Below, one piece after another: positions 1 through 47,749 of a stretch of 64,000 bases of DNA (positions are counted from its first letter, which is position 1; each line of letters starts with the position of its first letter). Both the position numbers and the translations under genes were made by a program. The notes beneath the pieces are model-generated. The model was not told where the DNA came from. It searched no databases and was given only the letters and a program-made list of their open reading frames with translations. The stretch covers positions 896,001-960,000 of the forward strand of contig JAUTXW010000873.1 of NCBI GenBank assembly GCA_030620095.1. Direction: 5' to 3'. This stretch comes from Kuschelorhynchus macadamiae. Lineage: Eukaryota; Arthropoda; Insecta; Coleoptera; Curculionidae.

Positions 1-1080
1 AAGTGATACCAGCTAGGTTAAAGGAATCTTTGGAATCAAGCATCTGCTTACTCATTTGAATGGTGTGGGTACTGGGAGATAATTTGTGAGATAGTAAACA
101 TTATAGGAAACTTACATACATACATTTTTAAATACGAAAAAATACTAAATATTATAAGGCCACGTAGTATTGACACATATATCTAAAAAAATATCAACTT
201 TATTGCCTCCCCGGCCGACAAAAGGCAATTAAAAAAGCCCCAAGATTCAAATTACGTCACCCGACCAAAAACGGGACGTGACGTCATTACGTATACGCGA
301 AATTTGGCAACGGTAGCAACGTTCAACAGCAACAGGCGTCATTCGTCAAGCCGTCAACCAGACGACATTTGACTTTTTTTGTGGTTAATTGACGACATTG
401 ACAGCGTTTTGTGATTTCAGTTTTATTAGTCTCGAGTTTATTTTATATATATTTTATAATATATTATTATATTAATTCATCAGTAATTTTTTTAAAATAA
501 AGATAAAAATTAAACCACAAAATCACAAAATTAAAATATAAACGGTTGGTCATTAGTTTGTTGAATGCTGATTGCCATGCAATATGAATTTCTGTATAGC
601 CAGAATCTCGTGTACAAATTTAATTTGGGGTTGGTTGGCTTATTGACTTCGTAAAATTACACCGTCCTTTAAAACTTATATTTATGTTGTGTATATTAGA
701 TAATAGATTTAAATCTCTACTTTTTTTTAAATCAATCAATCAATTAATAATTTATTCATGTCAATTACAATATATATGCTTACACACGTCACAGTATAAT
801 GTCCTTAGGGTACTAAATTTAAAATTGATCTTAAACATAAAACTATAATAAACGAGATAGAATAAAAATACTAAATGGTCACAAAAAATATAACACAAGT
901 TTCACAACAAATTAAAATTAAAGTTAAAATATTCATGAAAAGAATAAAATGCGTTAAAAGCCAGAAAGTGTTTTATTTTATTTTTAAAACTTACTGCTGG
1001 TATACTTCTAATATGTACCGGGAGTACATTATAAAATTTTTTGACCCAGTACCCCGTGTCATCCTGACACCTTCTTAAGC
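1..1080. other. AGO1 intron 7, no gene recognised
   Basis: AT-rich non-coding sequence. Positions 240-410 are richer in CG dinucleotides (several ACGT and CGTC motifs) than their surroundings, which could mark an old inserted element, but no coding or terminal repeat is recognisable. Confidence 0.5.
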
Positions 1081-1660
1081 GCTAGTATGTGGGAACCAAG
1101 TTGAACCTGAAACGGGTATTATATGTGTGTTATGTCTTCGTGAGTCTGGAAAAGCTCTATGTTCTGCTTAATGTACATTAAACAAACTAAGACGTACATA
1201 CAAGGTACAGTCAGGATTTTAAAATTACCAAATACACATCTACAGTCATCCCTGTATCCCAAGCCAGCTTTCCGTTGTAGACCAAACACCCTGCGTACCT
1301 CTGCTGAGTGACCCCAGGCAAGAATCGCATATGAAAGGTGTGAGTGGAAAATGGCAAAGTATGCGGTTCGGATTATGTCTGCTAAAACACACCCAAAAAA
1401 ATTCCAGAGAACATAAAGACCCTTGTTCAGTTTTTTTGCGACGGCATCAATATGTTTACCCCATTGTAACTTTGGGTCAAGGATCACTCCCAGGAATTTT
1501 GTCTCAGAGGCGTCCTGCACACTGTTCAGCTCTCGCATGGTAAAAATCATCCTGTTCGTCTTGTCAGCATCAAGCAGCAGCCTATTGGAATCCAATTAGC
1601 GACTCCTCCAGTGCATCAGCAGAGAAAAATAACGTTGTGTCATCAGGAAAGTGTGATGTG
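1081..1660 (-). mobile_element. LINE fragment: end of reverse transcriptase
   Basis: Minus-strand reading shows a damaged YADD-type box near 1640 (FPDDTTLFFSADALEESL, Ala replaced by Pro), then an open 158-codon stretch with LGVILDPKLQWGKHIDAVAK and FAIFHSHLSYAILAWGHS, the thumb region typical of Jockey-group non-LTR reverse transcriptases. Only the last third of the polymerase remains; the 5' truncation near 1660 is usual for LINE insertions. It lies in AGO1 intron 7 in the same orientation as the gene. The clade cannot be settled by eye. Confidence 0.75.
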
Positions 1661-3419
1661 TATATTGAAGTTTAGATGTCCTTATAATTAGTGATGATAG
1701 TTAATAAAAAGCATTATAAATAATAATTAATAAGTCAAACCATAGTTCGTACCTGCAAAATTGATTTTCTGAGAAATAAATTAATAAATTAGTAAATAAA
1801 TAAATAAATACAAATGGAAACATAAAAAACTTCAACTTCAAAACCACTATAACAAGACTCTTAAGCCTTGTAAGTTGAAAGTATAATATCTTTAAAAATT
1901 ATGTACTTACTACTTTGGATAGACAACACAAAGAAACAGCATAATGTGCTGTACTGGACCACTATCGCTACTTTTATTTCTAAAAAGAGTATAAAAAGGG
2001 AATTGAAGAATAAAATCAAGGCATAAGCATATTAATACTAACGGGAAAACTATAGACTTGAGAGGGCGCAACTCATTTTACTCGTCGCGAAAAAACAAAA
2101 AAATGTTCGGAAAATGCTGTCTATAAAACCGATGTTGCATGCTTACTAAGTTTTCAGATGGATGGAGCTGCTTATGCTCAATATGACGAATATGGCCAGG
2201 TTATTTTAATGAATTTAAAGAAATCCGAGATCTGGATCACTGATCCGGGTCTTTAAACTGACCCAGATCCGTTAAACCGGATCTTTAGAAAGATCCAGAT
2301 TTCCTATTACTACATTTTTGCCGGTCGTTGGCGACGTTGCCATACTGGTACGATGTGACGTCAAACCGTAGACGGCGCCAAATAAGTATTGATTTTTAAG
2401 GCGTTACATTTTAGATATTTACTTTTTATATGTAAGAGAATACATTAACCTAATAAAAAAAATGCAAGTTCCCTATTATCTTTGTGACATTAAATAAAAA
2501 ACAAAATGTAAAACTAGCATTGAGGTTAATAAAAAATGCTTTACACTTAAACTGAAGAATCAAAGTAATAAAGTTTAATGATCAGGGAAAAGTAATAGTC
2601 TAACCGAGTTTTAATATATTCAATGATTGCTCTTCTTTCTGTATGTGTCAAAAAAGATAAGTTGTGCAACCACTATTCGGTCAGCTGAACTTACAACCAT
2701 TCATTTAAGATAGGTATGGTAACCTAACCAAACAGGGGTTAACAGGTGTAATAAAGATCTTATTAACTACTGACACCCCAAAACATGATTCTAAATGAGA
2801 TAATGGACTATACATAAAAAATGTAAAATAAAACATACTGTCATATATGAACTTTTCAAATGCCCTGTAAATATAAAAAAAAATCATCCAGCAGTATTAT
2901 TCTTTTCATCCAGTTGTGCATGAGAGCTGAATAAAAAAATAAAGACAATGGCTTTCGATGATGTTTTCAATTTTTTTTTTCTATAATGTAGTTCTCAACT
3001 CCCTGATCAAAAGATTTTATTATCACAACTTGATATGACCAGATTTTGATATACACGTAAAATAATTTTTTTTTATACACATTTAACGTTAAAAAGTTGT
3101 ATATAAACGTTATTCGCACTATATCTAAAAAAAAATGCAGTTTTTTTTTCATTTTTGGGAAGAATTTTTATTCTTCTTAGCGATAATCTTGTCGACTCTA
3201 TATTCCTCCTTCTGTTTGTGAGCAGTCTGTCAATCAAATCTGGAATCCATTGTTCACTTGAAAATACCATTACAACATGGTTTCGGCTATCAAAAATCTT
3301 ATTTCTTTTCACATACTAATTAATGTCTCATGCATTGCTTGCTGCTTGCCAATAGAATAACAAATATAAGTATGCAATAATTTTAATGGGAAGAGGATTA
3401 TCAACTCTATTTATCTTAC
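1661..3419. other. AGO1 intron 7 between LINE fragment and exon 7
   Basis: Apart from the palindromic patch at 2217-2301, nothing is recognised. A 79-codon minus-strand reading at 3073-3312 contains no domain I know and does not match the expected next AGO1 exon. Confidence 0.5.
2217..2301. repeat. nested GATCTGG/GATCC palindromes
   Basis: The outer arms (GAAATCCGAGATCTGGATC and GATCCAGATTTC) are near-complementary. Inside are further short palindromes around GATCCGGGTC/GACCCAGATC and CCGGATC. It probably folds as a cruciform or is the core of a small miniature element; no target duplication is clear. Confidence 0.45.
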
Positions 3420-39226
<35,807 letters not shown>

Positions 39227-39440
39227 TTTTCTTTATAAATAAATAGTCACACAAGCACACGCACACCACTCGCTATTTTTTTTATAAGAAAAAACGTCTA
39301 TATAATATTACCAAAGCACGACGGCCATTTGCAATTTACTCGTAGTCGTCATCGATAAGATTTGAAACCGACGTACGTTTTCCGTTTCTGTCAGACGCAT
39401 GTTTGAGAAACGTCTCCGCGGACATGGATAAACTGCATTA
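39227..39440 (-). promoter_or_regulatory. candidate AGO1 5' UTR and core promoter region
   Basis: This is the stretch just upstream of the AGO1 start codon. On the minus strand it has a TATATAG box near 39297-39303 within ATTATATAGACG, and a less AT-rich stretch with several CG dinucleotides near 39320-39425, unlike the flanking DNA. No start-site motif is clear and a further upstream non-coding exon cannot be excluded. The call rests on position and base composition only. Confidence 0.35.
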
Positions 39441-41015
39441 ACGTCACTCTTAATAAAGAATGCATTATATAAAATAAAACCTTTTCATCATTGAATAGCG
39501 GTAGATAAGATTCTTATTTGCAATATGTTATATAAAGTCACTGATTACTTAAAGCAACCTAAAGAATTTTTTTTTCTATGATTAATAAATATTGGCTACA
39601 AAGTCAATATTTTTTGGTCAAGTAAAAAATAGCTATTGCTCCAAACTCATTACTTAGGCTCCCTTAAAAAGATAGTATGCCATAACTATTATTGACGCAT
39701 GACGACTTGAATTGGTTTCGGTAAACTATGTTGACACTCTTAAATCTCGTTTATTTTTGTTTTTATCCACCGTTCTAGCAGTCCAAATTGAGAAAATTTG
39801 TGAAAAACTTTCATCAGCAATCAAAAATTACTTTAAAATGTGATTATTATACAAATTAAAGCTAATTTTCATTTCAAACTTCTTTCCGACTGTTAACGTC
39901 ACCATGCTTGTTTTTAATTTTATTGGCGGGGTTGCCATATTCACAATTAAAGAAATACTTATAAGTAATGATAAATGTAAAACTAAATTTTAATTTTTTT
40001 ATAACAAAACTTGTAATTAATAAAAATGCGAATTAGGTTAGGTTAGGATTGGTTAGGTTTGCTGCAAAGAAATCGCACGGTAGCGCGTCAGCAGAATTCG
40101 GATTCTGTATTAAAAGAATGATGTTTTTGTAACAAAACCTACTGTTAGGTGGATCCGGCCCGTTAACGTTAGGTTAGCCCAGGTCCGTCAACAAAATCTT
40201 CATTAAAGATATAATAATAACAAGAAATAATAACATTACAATTCTGTTGTCCAAAGAAGTTTTAATTATTTAATGATTTCATTTTCCTTAATAAACTGGT
40301 AAATCTAAAATCTGGCAACGTTGCTAAATTTTTCGTTTTAAGGCTGTCAAATTGTGATCGAATGTGATTTTTAATATATTTACTTTAGGAAAACTCATGC
40401 ACACTCCGAAATTTTTATTTTTGAAATGTAATATTACAAATGGGTACTTTCTGAAAAAAAAAACGCAAAAATCGTCTATCAGGAATGATTTACCTGACTC
40501 CTTGAATGTTATATAATATAGATCAAAATATGATGTTTGCAAGGCAAGCCATGCTTGTTGAATATACCCAATGCAGTCAATGGTGCAGATTTTCTGTTTC
40601 CAGATTTCAAGGTTGCCAAATAAAGGATCTTTAGAAAAACTTAATATATTTTAAATTTTTCTTTTTAAATAACTGTAATGTAATTTTCATTCTGTGATTT
40701 AATTATTATTTTAATGCAGTTATTTCCTAAAAGTGTTTATTAATTTTCGTTACTTATTACTTGTTACTTATCTCTCTGGCAACTATGTACTAATTTGTCC
40801 TGCGCTGAAAACACATGTTAGATAATTTAATCTACAACCTACGTAACTGTTAGCCTCTCTTCAACATACCACTGTTGCCAAGAGAATTAATTTATACTTT
40901 AATTTCCAGACGATCATAATTGTTCAGGTGAGTCAGAACTATATGGGGGGAAGAAAGTGCGCCGCCTAAGTTGCTAAAATATGTTGACAGTTTTTTTAGT
41001 GTGCGCATACCGGGT
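39441..41015. other. region upstream of AGO1, no gene recognised
   Basis: Apart from the TTAGG-like cluster, no coding or RNA gene is recognised. A TGGCAAC motif recurs (near 40312 and 40778), as it also does elsewhere in the window. Confidence 0.45.
40025..40190. repeat. TTAGG-like cluster in a dispersed repeat
   Basis: Three exact TTAGG pentamers in a row, then ATTGG TTAGG, and further GTTAGG copies near 40147 and 40170. The reverse complement, GCAAACCTAACCAATCCTAA, closely matches GCAAACTTAACCAACCCTAA at about 48164-48183 inside the miniature element 47974-48424. So this is more likely a shared repeat module than a telomere remnant. Confidence 0.55.
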
Positions 41016-41021
41016 GTCGTA

Positions 41022-41078
41022 ATTAAAAGTTATGACTTAAACATGTCCATGGGATATGTTTAAGTCATAACTTTTAAT
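41022..41078. repeat. perfect 23-bp inverted repeat with 11-nt loop
   Basis: The arms 41022-41044 and 41056-41078 are exactly complementary (ATTAAAAGTTATGACTTAAA... and its complement), separated by GTCCATGGGAT. It is preceded by ACCGGGTGTCGTA, which resembles a transposon end. Confidence 0.95.
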
Positions 41079-41138
41079 GTGGGGGACGAAGAAAAAACTA
41101 ACTGCGACTCAATAAAAAAAAAGGTTGCTGTTTTTATT

Positions 41139-41955
41139 TAATAGTGGTATGCAAAATACTAGTATTCGATACTTTCAAATATCGGTAGTATCAAATACAG
41201 TACTGAAAAAGTATCAAATACTCAGATACTACCGCGTATTACGTGGTTGTATAAAAACTTAATGTAATAGTATTAAATTACTTGAATTAGTTTTAAGATT
41301 TGTAATATATTACTGTTTAAGTGTATAGTTTATTTTTATAAATAATTTGTAAATGAATTTAACACATTAAATTAAAAAAAAAACTAATAAAATATTTTTT
41401 GTTCATTTTTTGAAACTACTTCCCTTGCCGTATTTTTTCTAAAGCGGGGCGAATAATTTCTGACAGCAGAAGTAGGCCGAAAGCAAGCACTGCCAGAGAA
41501 CTAATTTTTTTAAATGCCAATGATATTTAAGAAACTTTTAAAAATCCATCTTAATTTGTATTAAAAACTTTATTATTTGTATATTTATTACTTAAATAAA
41601 TAAAAGTAGCTATGTAGATAAAATTAGATGTTTTTATATGTTTTGTTACCTCTTTTATTGTAATTTTTTATGATGTTATGTATGACTGAATAAGTAATAT
41701 ATAAATGTTAGTACACTTGTTCATATACCAATCACATAATTTTGATTATCTGTTTTTCATTTATTCAATTCGATTATTCATTTTTTATACTCACAATGGA
41801 CATGGTCCACCGTTTACTTATTGATATTGTAATCAACGAGCTCTCCTACTGTTAATCATATAAGTGTTAAAAGTATCAAAGTATCTGATACTCAAGATTA
41901 AAGTATCGATACTATCAGATATCGTAAAAGTATTTGAATTTTCATACGAATAATG
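41139..41955. mobile_element. probable non-autonomous DNA element with GTATC subterminal repeats
   Basis: Both ends are packed with AGTATC, GATACT and ATCGATAC copies in both directions (41155-41245 and 41870-41940), around an AT-rich middle. Terminal similarity (GGTATGCAAAATACTAG against CGTATGAAAATTCAAATAC) is partial and I could not fix a target duplication. The architecture resembles the hAT-type element at 46812-47749 with a different repeat word. Confidence 0.5.
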
Positions 41956-42059
41956 TGGAATCTACCTTTAACCAAAATATACAATTTTACACGAATTTTA
42001 TTAAGGTTAGAAAATTATACACTGCAAGGTTAAAAGACGCAAAAATGGTATAATTGTAC

Positions 42060-42300
42060 ACCGATTGGCAACACTGGTCTATGTGTCTGTCAGTTTGTCC
42101 GCGGCGTAGCTAAAAAATTACGTACCCGATTGAGTTATGCCAAAATTATGCCCAATCGAGTATGACATATAGGTACAAACTGTTAGTACGAATTCAATAA
42201 GGTGGAACAAAATGGCGCCCAATAAAATTGTTTGAAAGGCAGCAAATAAGTGTTAATAAATGACTATGCGCGGAACTAAATTGGGGCACACTTCACTATC
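42060..42300 (+). repeat. ATGGCGG repeat family copy
   Basis: Modules GTCTGTCAGTTTGTCCGCGG, TAGCTAAAAAATTACG, CGATTGAGTTATGCC, GTGGAACAAAATGGCGCCC and GCGGAACTAAATTGGGGCAC, in the same order as in the other copies. It ends at the 3' end of LINE A3. Confidence 0.7.
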
Positions 42301-42385
42301 TCTAATCAAATCAAATTTTTGTTGATTTTTACAATCTACTTTAAAAAACTAAATACATTTTTTTTTCTATAAATAATGTGTTTTG

Positions 42386-42418
42386 AGCACCTAGATGTTA
42401 GAAACATCTGTATATACT
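42386..42418 (-). promoter_or_regulatory. conserved 3' UTR stem-loop of LINE family A (A3)
   Basis: Sense strand: outer stem AGUAU/GUGCU (two G-U pairs), spacer AUAC, inner stem AGAUGU/ACAUCU with a 5-nt loop, spacer AG. Confidence 0.7.
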
Positions 42419-43360
42419 CATATATAACTAGTTACACTATTTTTGTATAATTTTAAATTTTTTATATATTCGATGTTGACATATTTGATTCTTAAGTAGG
42501 TAACAAAATGAAAATAAAAACATGAATATAAAAAAAGAGGAATGCTGAGGAATTCAACTATAGGAAGGTATAGGAATAAGTGATTATTAAGAGAATGTAG
42601 CAAGAAGTCTGGAATTCTTATTAGTTAAGAAAGGTGATAAATAAATGTTTGTGATCATAGATGTATTTGTTACAATGTTTATTAAAGGTTTTCGTAATCT
42701 GCATATTTTTTATATTGTTAGGTAGTAAGTTATAAAATTTTTACTCCTAGGTTATCCAGGAATCTTAAATTTATTGTATGGTTGTTTTTAATTTGTCGTG
42801 TGAAGTGAGTATGATTGATTCGATTTTGTAATTTGTTGGTCTTGTGTATAAACGCACATGAGGATTAAACATATAATAAATTTAAATTACTAATATCTAC
42901 ATTATATAATTGATTAGTTGGGTAGAGTGTGCTTTTTCTGAACACAATTTTTGACATATAGTTTTGAACAATCTTCAGTGGTTGCAGATTACTTTTATAT
43001 GCTCCTCCCCACATTACTATACGGTATCTAAAAAGGGTTTCAATCAGGGATTTGTAGACTTGTAAAATCAGTTTCGTACTCAAAAATTCTCTTAAAATAA
43101 AAATTTATACATCGATTTATGCATTCTGTTTGATAGGTATTCGATATGGTCAGTCCATCTGAAATGTTCGTCAATTATTATTCCAAGGTATTTTGTTTTC
43201 TTAACAGCATGGATCTCAGTATGGAGATTATTGTTAAAAACAATGTTATCAAAACGAGGTCTATTTGCGTCAGTAATTAAACATGCTACATCATTTGTTT
43301 TTGAAATATTGAGTGATAATTTGAAAGAGTCAAGCCAATTTTTTACTTTATTAAAGCCTT

Positions 43361-44122
43361 CTATTGCTTTATTTTTTGTTTCATCCCTGCTGTGTCGTCT
43401 GCATAAAATATTAATTTGCCATTTGTATTTAAATTTAGTAGAGAATTTATATAAGTAATAAAGAGAATGGGTCCGAGAATTGTTCCCTGTGAAACGCCTA
43501 TTTTTATTTTAGATGGATCGCTAATCGTATTGCTAATTTTTACATATTGAGATCTATCTGTACGGTAACTCTCAAAGACCTTCAACACCAGGCCCCTAGG
43601 TCCATATCGGTGAAGGACGCCGATAAGTTGCCCATTAGGCACTGTGTCAAAAGCCTTCGAAAGGTCAATGAATATAGCCAGACATTTTTTATTGCTATTC
43701 AGACTCTTTATTATATCAGAGGTTAGGCAGTACATGGCATCCGAAGTCCTTAGACCGTCTGTGAAACCAAATTGGTTTTGGGATAAAATATTAAATTTCT
43801 TAAAAAAATTGATTAGCCTGTCCTTCAAACATTTTTCAAAGATTTTATCAAAGTTATTTATGAGACTTATTGGTCGAAAGTTTTCAATATTCTTTTTTGA
43901 CCCTGATTTATGTACTGGGGTAATTACTGACTGTTTGAAGTGATTGGGTACTATACCATTTTTAAAACTTAAGTTTATTATATATGTCATTGCGTTTGCT
44001 ATGTCAGAATGTATAAGTTTAATAAGCCTTGATGTAATTTCATCTATGCCTGGAGCGCTGTCATTTTTTAAGGAAGCTATCTGCTTTATGATTTCATTTT
44101 TTGTTACAGGTTTTAAATACAT
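43361..44122 (-). pseudogene. LINE family A reverse transcriptase (A3), 253 open codons
   Basis: SAPGIDEITSRLIKLIHSDI, FKQSVITPVHKSGSKKNIEN, FRPISLINNFDKIFEKCLKD, QNQFGFTDGLRTSDAMYCL, IFIDLSKAFDTVPNGQLIGV, GVSQGTILGPILFITYINSL and LIFYADDTAGMKQK. The fingers and palm are continuous, but the frame fails just after the catalytic YADD, and GVPQG has become GVSQG. It is the best template for the family's finger region. Confidence 0.85.
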
Positions 44123-45299
44123 CGAAGTATTATTAGACGCCTTGAGTGTGTACGGGTTTTTTTGGCGTGTTTATTTTACGTTTCATTTCAATATCTATGT
44201 TAGTAAAATAATCATTAGAGTAGTTAGCCATGTCAAAATTGTTTTTAAAAGCGTTATTGTCTTTATCAATAAGAAAAAAAAATTGATTTTTTCTTTTTAA
44301 GTTTGCGTTCGTAGCGTTGTTTATTATTCTATAAAGTTTTTTAATGTTGCCTTGAATTAGTTCTATTTGTTCTTTATAAAATTAAAATTTTTGTGTTTTA
44401 TTAGCTTATTTAGTAAATTACGGTAATTTTTATATTCTGTTTCAAGTTGAGGTGTGAAGTGTTTTATTAGTCGTTTCTTTAGTTTATCTCTGTGTTTGAT
44501 TGAGGTTATTAGTCCGTCAGTTATCCATTCTTAAATTTCTTAGGTTTTTTATAATTAGAGTCAAAATATAATTTTAGTGCATTCCCTTTTTGTGTTTAAA
44601 ATTATATTGACAAAAATTTGTTGCTTCTTCTGGGTTGTTACTGATGACAACAGCTTCCCAATTTTGGGAAGATATTTTCTGTTTAAATATTTGGTAGCCC
44701 AAAAAAGAAATCTCTTTCTTTAAATGTGCGTCAGCTCTAATTTTTGTTTCTTTTTTAAGTACAACATTTAACATCACGGGTAAATGATCAGTTACATTAC
44801 TATTTAGTTTAAATGATTTGAAAGTCATATTCTGGGTTCTAAATTTTTGCTTAACAAATAGATGGTCTAAACTGGTAGAGCAGCCAGTTGTTATTCTAGT
44901 AGGCGATACTATGTAAGGAACAAAGCCATGCCTTCCCATAAATATTCATGTACTGTATTATTTTCTTTGTTTAAAATATTTATGTTTGTATCGCCATTAA
45001 AAATTTCTATTTTATTAGTTAGATTGCTCTCAAAAAATAATGCCAAGTCTTCTAAAAACATAGTTTCAGATATTGGAGGGAAAATTTCGATTTTTTTTAT
45101 TTGCATTTTTGGCTTCTCAAAAATAAACAGTTTTAATACTTATTTCTGATATTAAGGCAGCATATAATGATTTTAATAATTTCTTTTCATTTTTTAATAC
45201 TAGGCCATGGTGACCTAATTCAGTTTCTTCTTCATAATAAGTTAAAGAGGTGTTTATCGATAATTATTTATAATGTGGCACACAACTACAGTTACCAAC

Positions 45300-46250
45300 A
45301 CTATGGGAAATATATGTTAGTTTGTTTTTTCAAAAGCAATGAAAAAGTTCACGAGGCTGCAGCTTTGTATCTTAACAGGTGTATATATATATTTTTAATT
45401 AGGTTGGAATGTAAGCATATCAGATAGGTTGGAACTTGCTTAGGTAGGTATACAGATAGAATGCAAACTAGTAAATGCACATTCTATAGGATGAAAAGGA
45501 ATTTATGGATTATTTGTTAAACTCCGATCCAAAATGTACGGTAAAGATGATGAAATTGACGAAATAAACGCTTTTTTAGTTTAGTTAAGTATCACAACAA
45601 ATCCTACAAGCTCGCTCATCCAGAACAACTGAAACTAGTGTAGCAGTTTAGAAATCCAGACAGAACTTTAAACATATTAAAAAGTGACATTAATATAGAT
45701 TTTGGAAGGAAGATAGTATGGTCGGACGAGGGTCACTTTACCAACGCGGGTGTCTTATTTAGTTTAAGGGGTATACTCAACCGGCAAAAAAAGCAGATCA
45801 AGAAAACCTACATCAAACATTTCCTCAGCGACAAGGCAAATCTGGATTCAGTGTATCTTGTTTTATATTAAAAACAGCTCGCACATTTTACATTTATGAG
45901 GGTAACTTAAATGCTAACAAATATTTGGAAATTTTGGAAATAGATTTGCCCGATCTTCTCGAAGACATATGTACTACTGCTTCAATTAAAAGGTATATAT
46001 TTCTAGCCAAAAGACGGAGCCTCTAGCTAACTGATAAGGACGACTTTGGACAACAATTTCCCTAATCAATGGATAGTGAATAATGGACCAATAAGATGGA
46101 CACCTGGATGACTGGATTTGTCGTTTTTTGATTTCTTTTTATGGGGATACTTAGAAAACGAAATGTATCTTTACGACGTAAATGAAGACCTGCTTAATTC
46201 GACATGAAGGGCGTTCCAAAATCTGCAACACCCCGCCATAATATTAAATG
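45300..46250 (+). pseudogene. old mariner-type transposase relic
   Basis: An HTH start (MLVCFFKSNEKVHEAAALYL at about 45310-45370) resembles the DUF4817 helix of the other mariner-type copies. Downstream, across several frames: VWSDEGHFTNAGV (first catalytic Asp, near 45725) and LSFFDFFLWGYLENEMYLYD (from the third-Asp block, near 46120-46180, preceded by RWTPG where WPARSPD is usual). Stops are many and I found no inverted ends. It is the most decayed of the four mariner-type copies. Confidence 0.72.
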
Positions 46251-46689
46251 TCTTAAAAAAATAATAAAAAATTTAAGATTTGTTTGATTAATTGATTTAA
46301 TTGGTAACCAGCTCCAATAGTTTGCGTAGGTTAAATTGATAGTAGAACAGACTTTTTTTCCATATTTTTGTTATTTTGTTTTATACCAGAATATTATTAC
46401 AAATTTGATGAGTTAATTGTAATAATATGCATTTTAATAAATATTACTTTTTTTGATTATTTTCAACTCATTTATAGTTACATTAAAGAAAGTGGACATT
46501 TTCGACTTCGCACAAACAAGCTCTTTCTAGGACATGTTCCATAACACTTATTAGTGTGTGTGGCTGTAGTACCCTAATTTATGAACGAATGTTTTCCTTT
46601 AGTTGTATAATTGTCCGGGGTTCCACATTCTACTGGCATATATAGACATTGTAATCTAGGAGCTACATAATAATAAACTGGTACGAATT

Positions 46690-46811
46690 CAGCATGACGT
46701 AACAAACTGGAGGTGTGTGTTAATGTAAATACAACTTATTGAATTTATTTTAAATTAAGCCAAAAAATCAGGTGCGTCATTGCAAGAAACTGGTAAAATA
46801 TGGGTAGGAAT
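46690..46811 (+). repeat. ATGGCGG repeat copy, left of hAT insertion
   Basis: Part of one repeat copy interrupted at 46811. It ends in ACTGGTAAAATATGG plus GTAGGAAT, the duplicated target, and resumes at 47750. Confidence 0.65.
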
Positions 46812-47749
46812 TCGTGCTGGGCGATGTTCATCGATGGTTTTGAAACATCGATGTTTCGTTGTTCGATGTCCGATGTTTCACCATCGATGTTAAAGGTGAC
46901 AAACATCGATGTCAACATCGATGGTTGTCCTTCGATGTTAGAAGTTTAACGTTGATGGAGATATAATTCAATTCTTCAAGTTTAAATTCTGTTGCAAAAT
47001 AAAAAATGTAGTTTCAAACGGAATTAAGTATCTTTTGATTATATAATTTTATCCGAGTTGGCAACGCTGGCAACCCGTGGCCACGACGCGGGCGGCGGCA
47101 GGTGTCTTGTGTTTAGCTTCGGGGAAATACAGATATATCGTGTTTTTATTGATTTTAATCTCAGAGTAAGGATAAAAACTCTAAGATTTTAAGTGTTACT
47201 TAAGTAGACGTAAACGAACGGCAAGAGTCGTAAAGATGTAACGTGACAAAGTGATATTCTAATATTGTAGTTAATAGTACTGTTTTTAATACCTATATTT
47301 TATTTTACATTTACTGATAAGGTAAGTGTCAGTTTTGTTTTATTTTACAAAAAATGTATTGTCAGTTCTACAGTTCTACGTGGTATCGTCAATGGCATCG
47401 AAAACGTATAATTTTTAAAAGAGTTTAATTATTTCGTGAGATATTGGTAGTAATTGGTTTAAACGGTTATCTGAATACTATTTATTATATATAGAAAAAT
47501 TGCCTATTTATTTAAGTGCTTGAAAATGTATACCTTAAACAGTAATTTATATTGTGTCTTAACACTCTTAACTCAACCCCGACAATTAAAAAAATATTTT
47601 TTTCCATACTTAACATGCACACATCGAATGATATCGATGTTGATTTAACATCGATGTTTTTACCACGATGTTTTATAGACATCGATGGTTGCTTTCGATG
47701 TCAACATCGATGCTAAACATCGATGGTTTGTGTCGATGTCCCAGCACTA
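46812..47749. mobile_element. hAT-type non-autonomous element with ATCGATG subterminal repeats
   Basis: 938 bp. It is flanked by the exact 8-bp duplication GTAGGAAT (46804-46811, 47750-47757), the hallmark of hAT. Ends are TCGTGCTGGGCGATG and CATCGACACA...-type sequence closing CCCAGCACTA; the left terminal dinucleotide TC against TA is probably a point change. The first 130 bp and last 130 bp each carry many CATCGATG or ATCGATGTT copies in both directions. No transposase is encoded. The centre near 47050-47120 is notably GC-rich (GACGCGGGCGGCGGCAG). Confidence 0.88.

Larger units (their letters stand above)
42300..45150 (-). mobile_element. LINE family A, copy A3 (5'-truncated)
   Basis: Minus strand from 45150: partial endonuclease (45106-44909, then 44939-44574 with FVPYIVSPTRITTGCSTSLD and HLPVMLNV), connector, polymerase (44122-43361) and thumb (43083-42865: YKSLIETLFRYRIVMWGGAY). 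The 3' UTR carries the family stem-loop at 42418-42386. It lacks ORF1 and the endonuclease start. It lies upstream of AGO1, so family A is not confined to the intron. Confidence 0.88.

Noticed and set aside
3073..3312. Possible AGO1 exon 8
   Set aside because: The reading does not contain the expected SAPDRE-like linker 2 or MID sequence and its ends are not splice-consistent with phase 2.
40025..40050. True interstitial telomere
   Set aside because: Only three exact units, and the same module recurs inside a miniature element.
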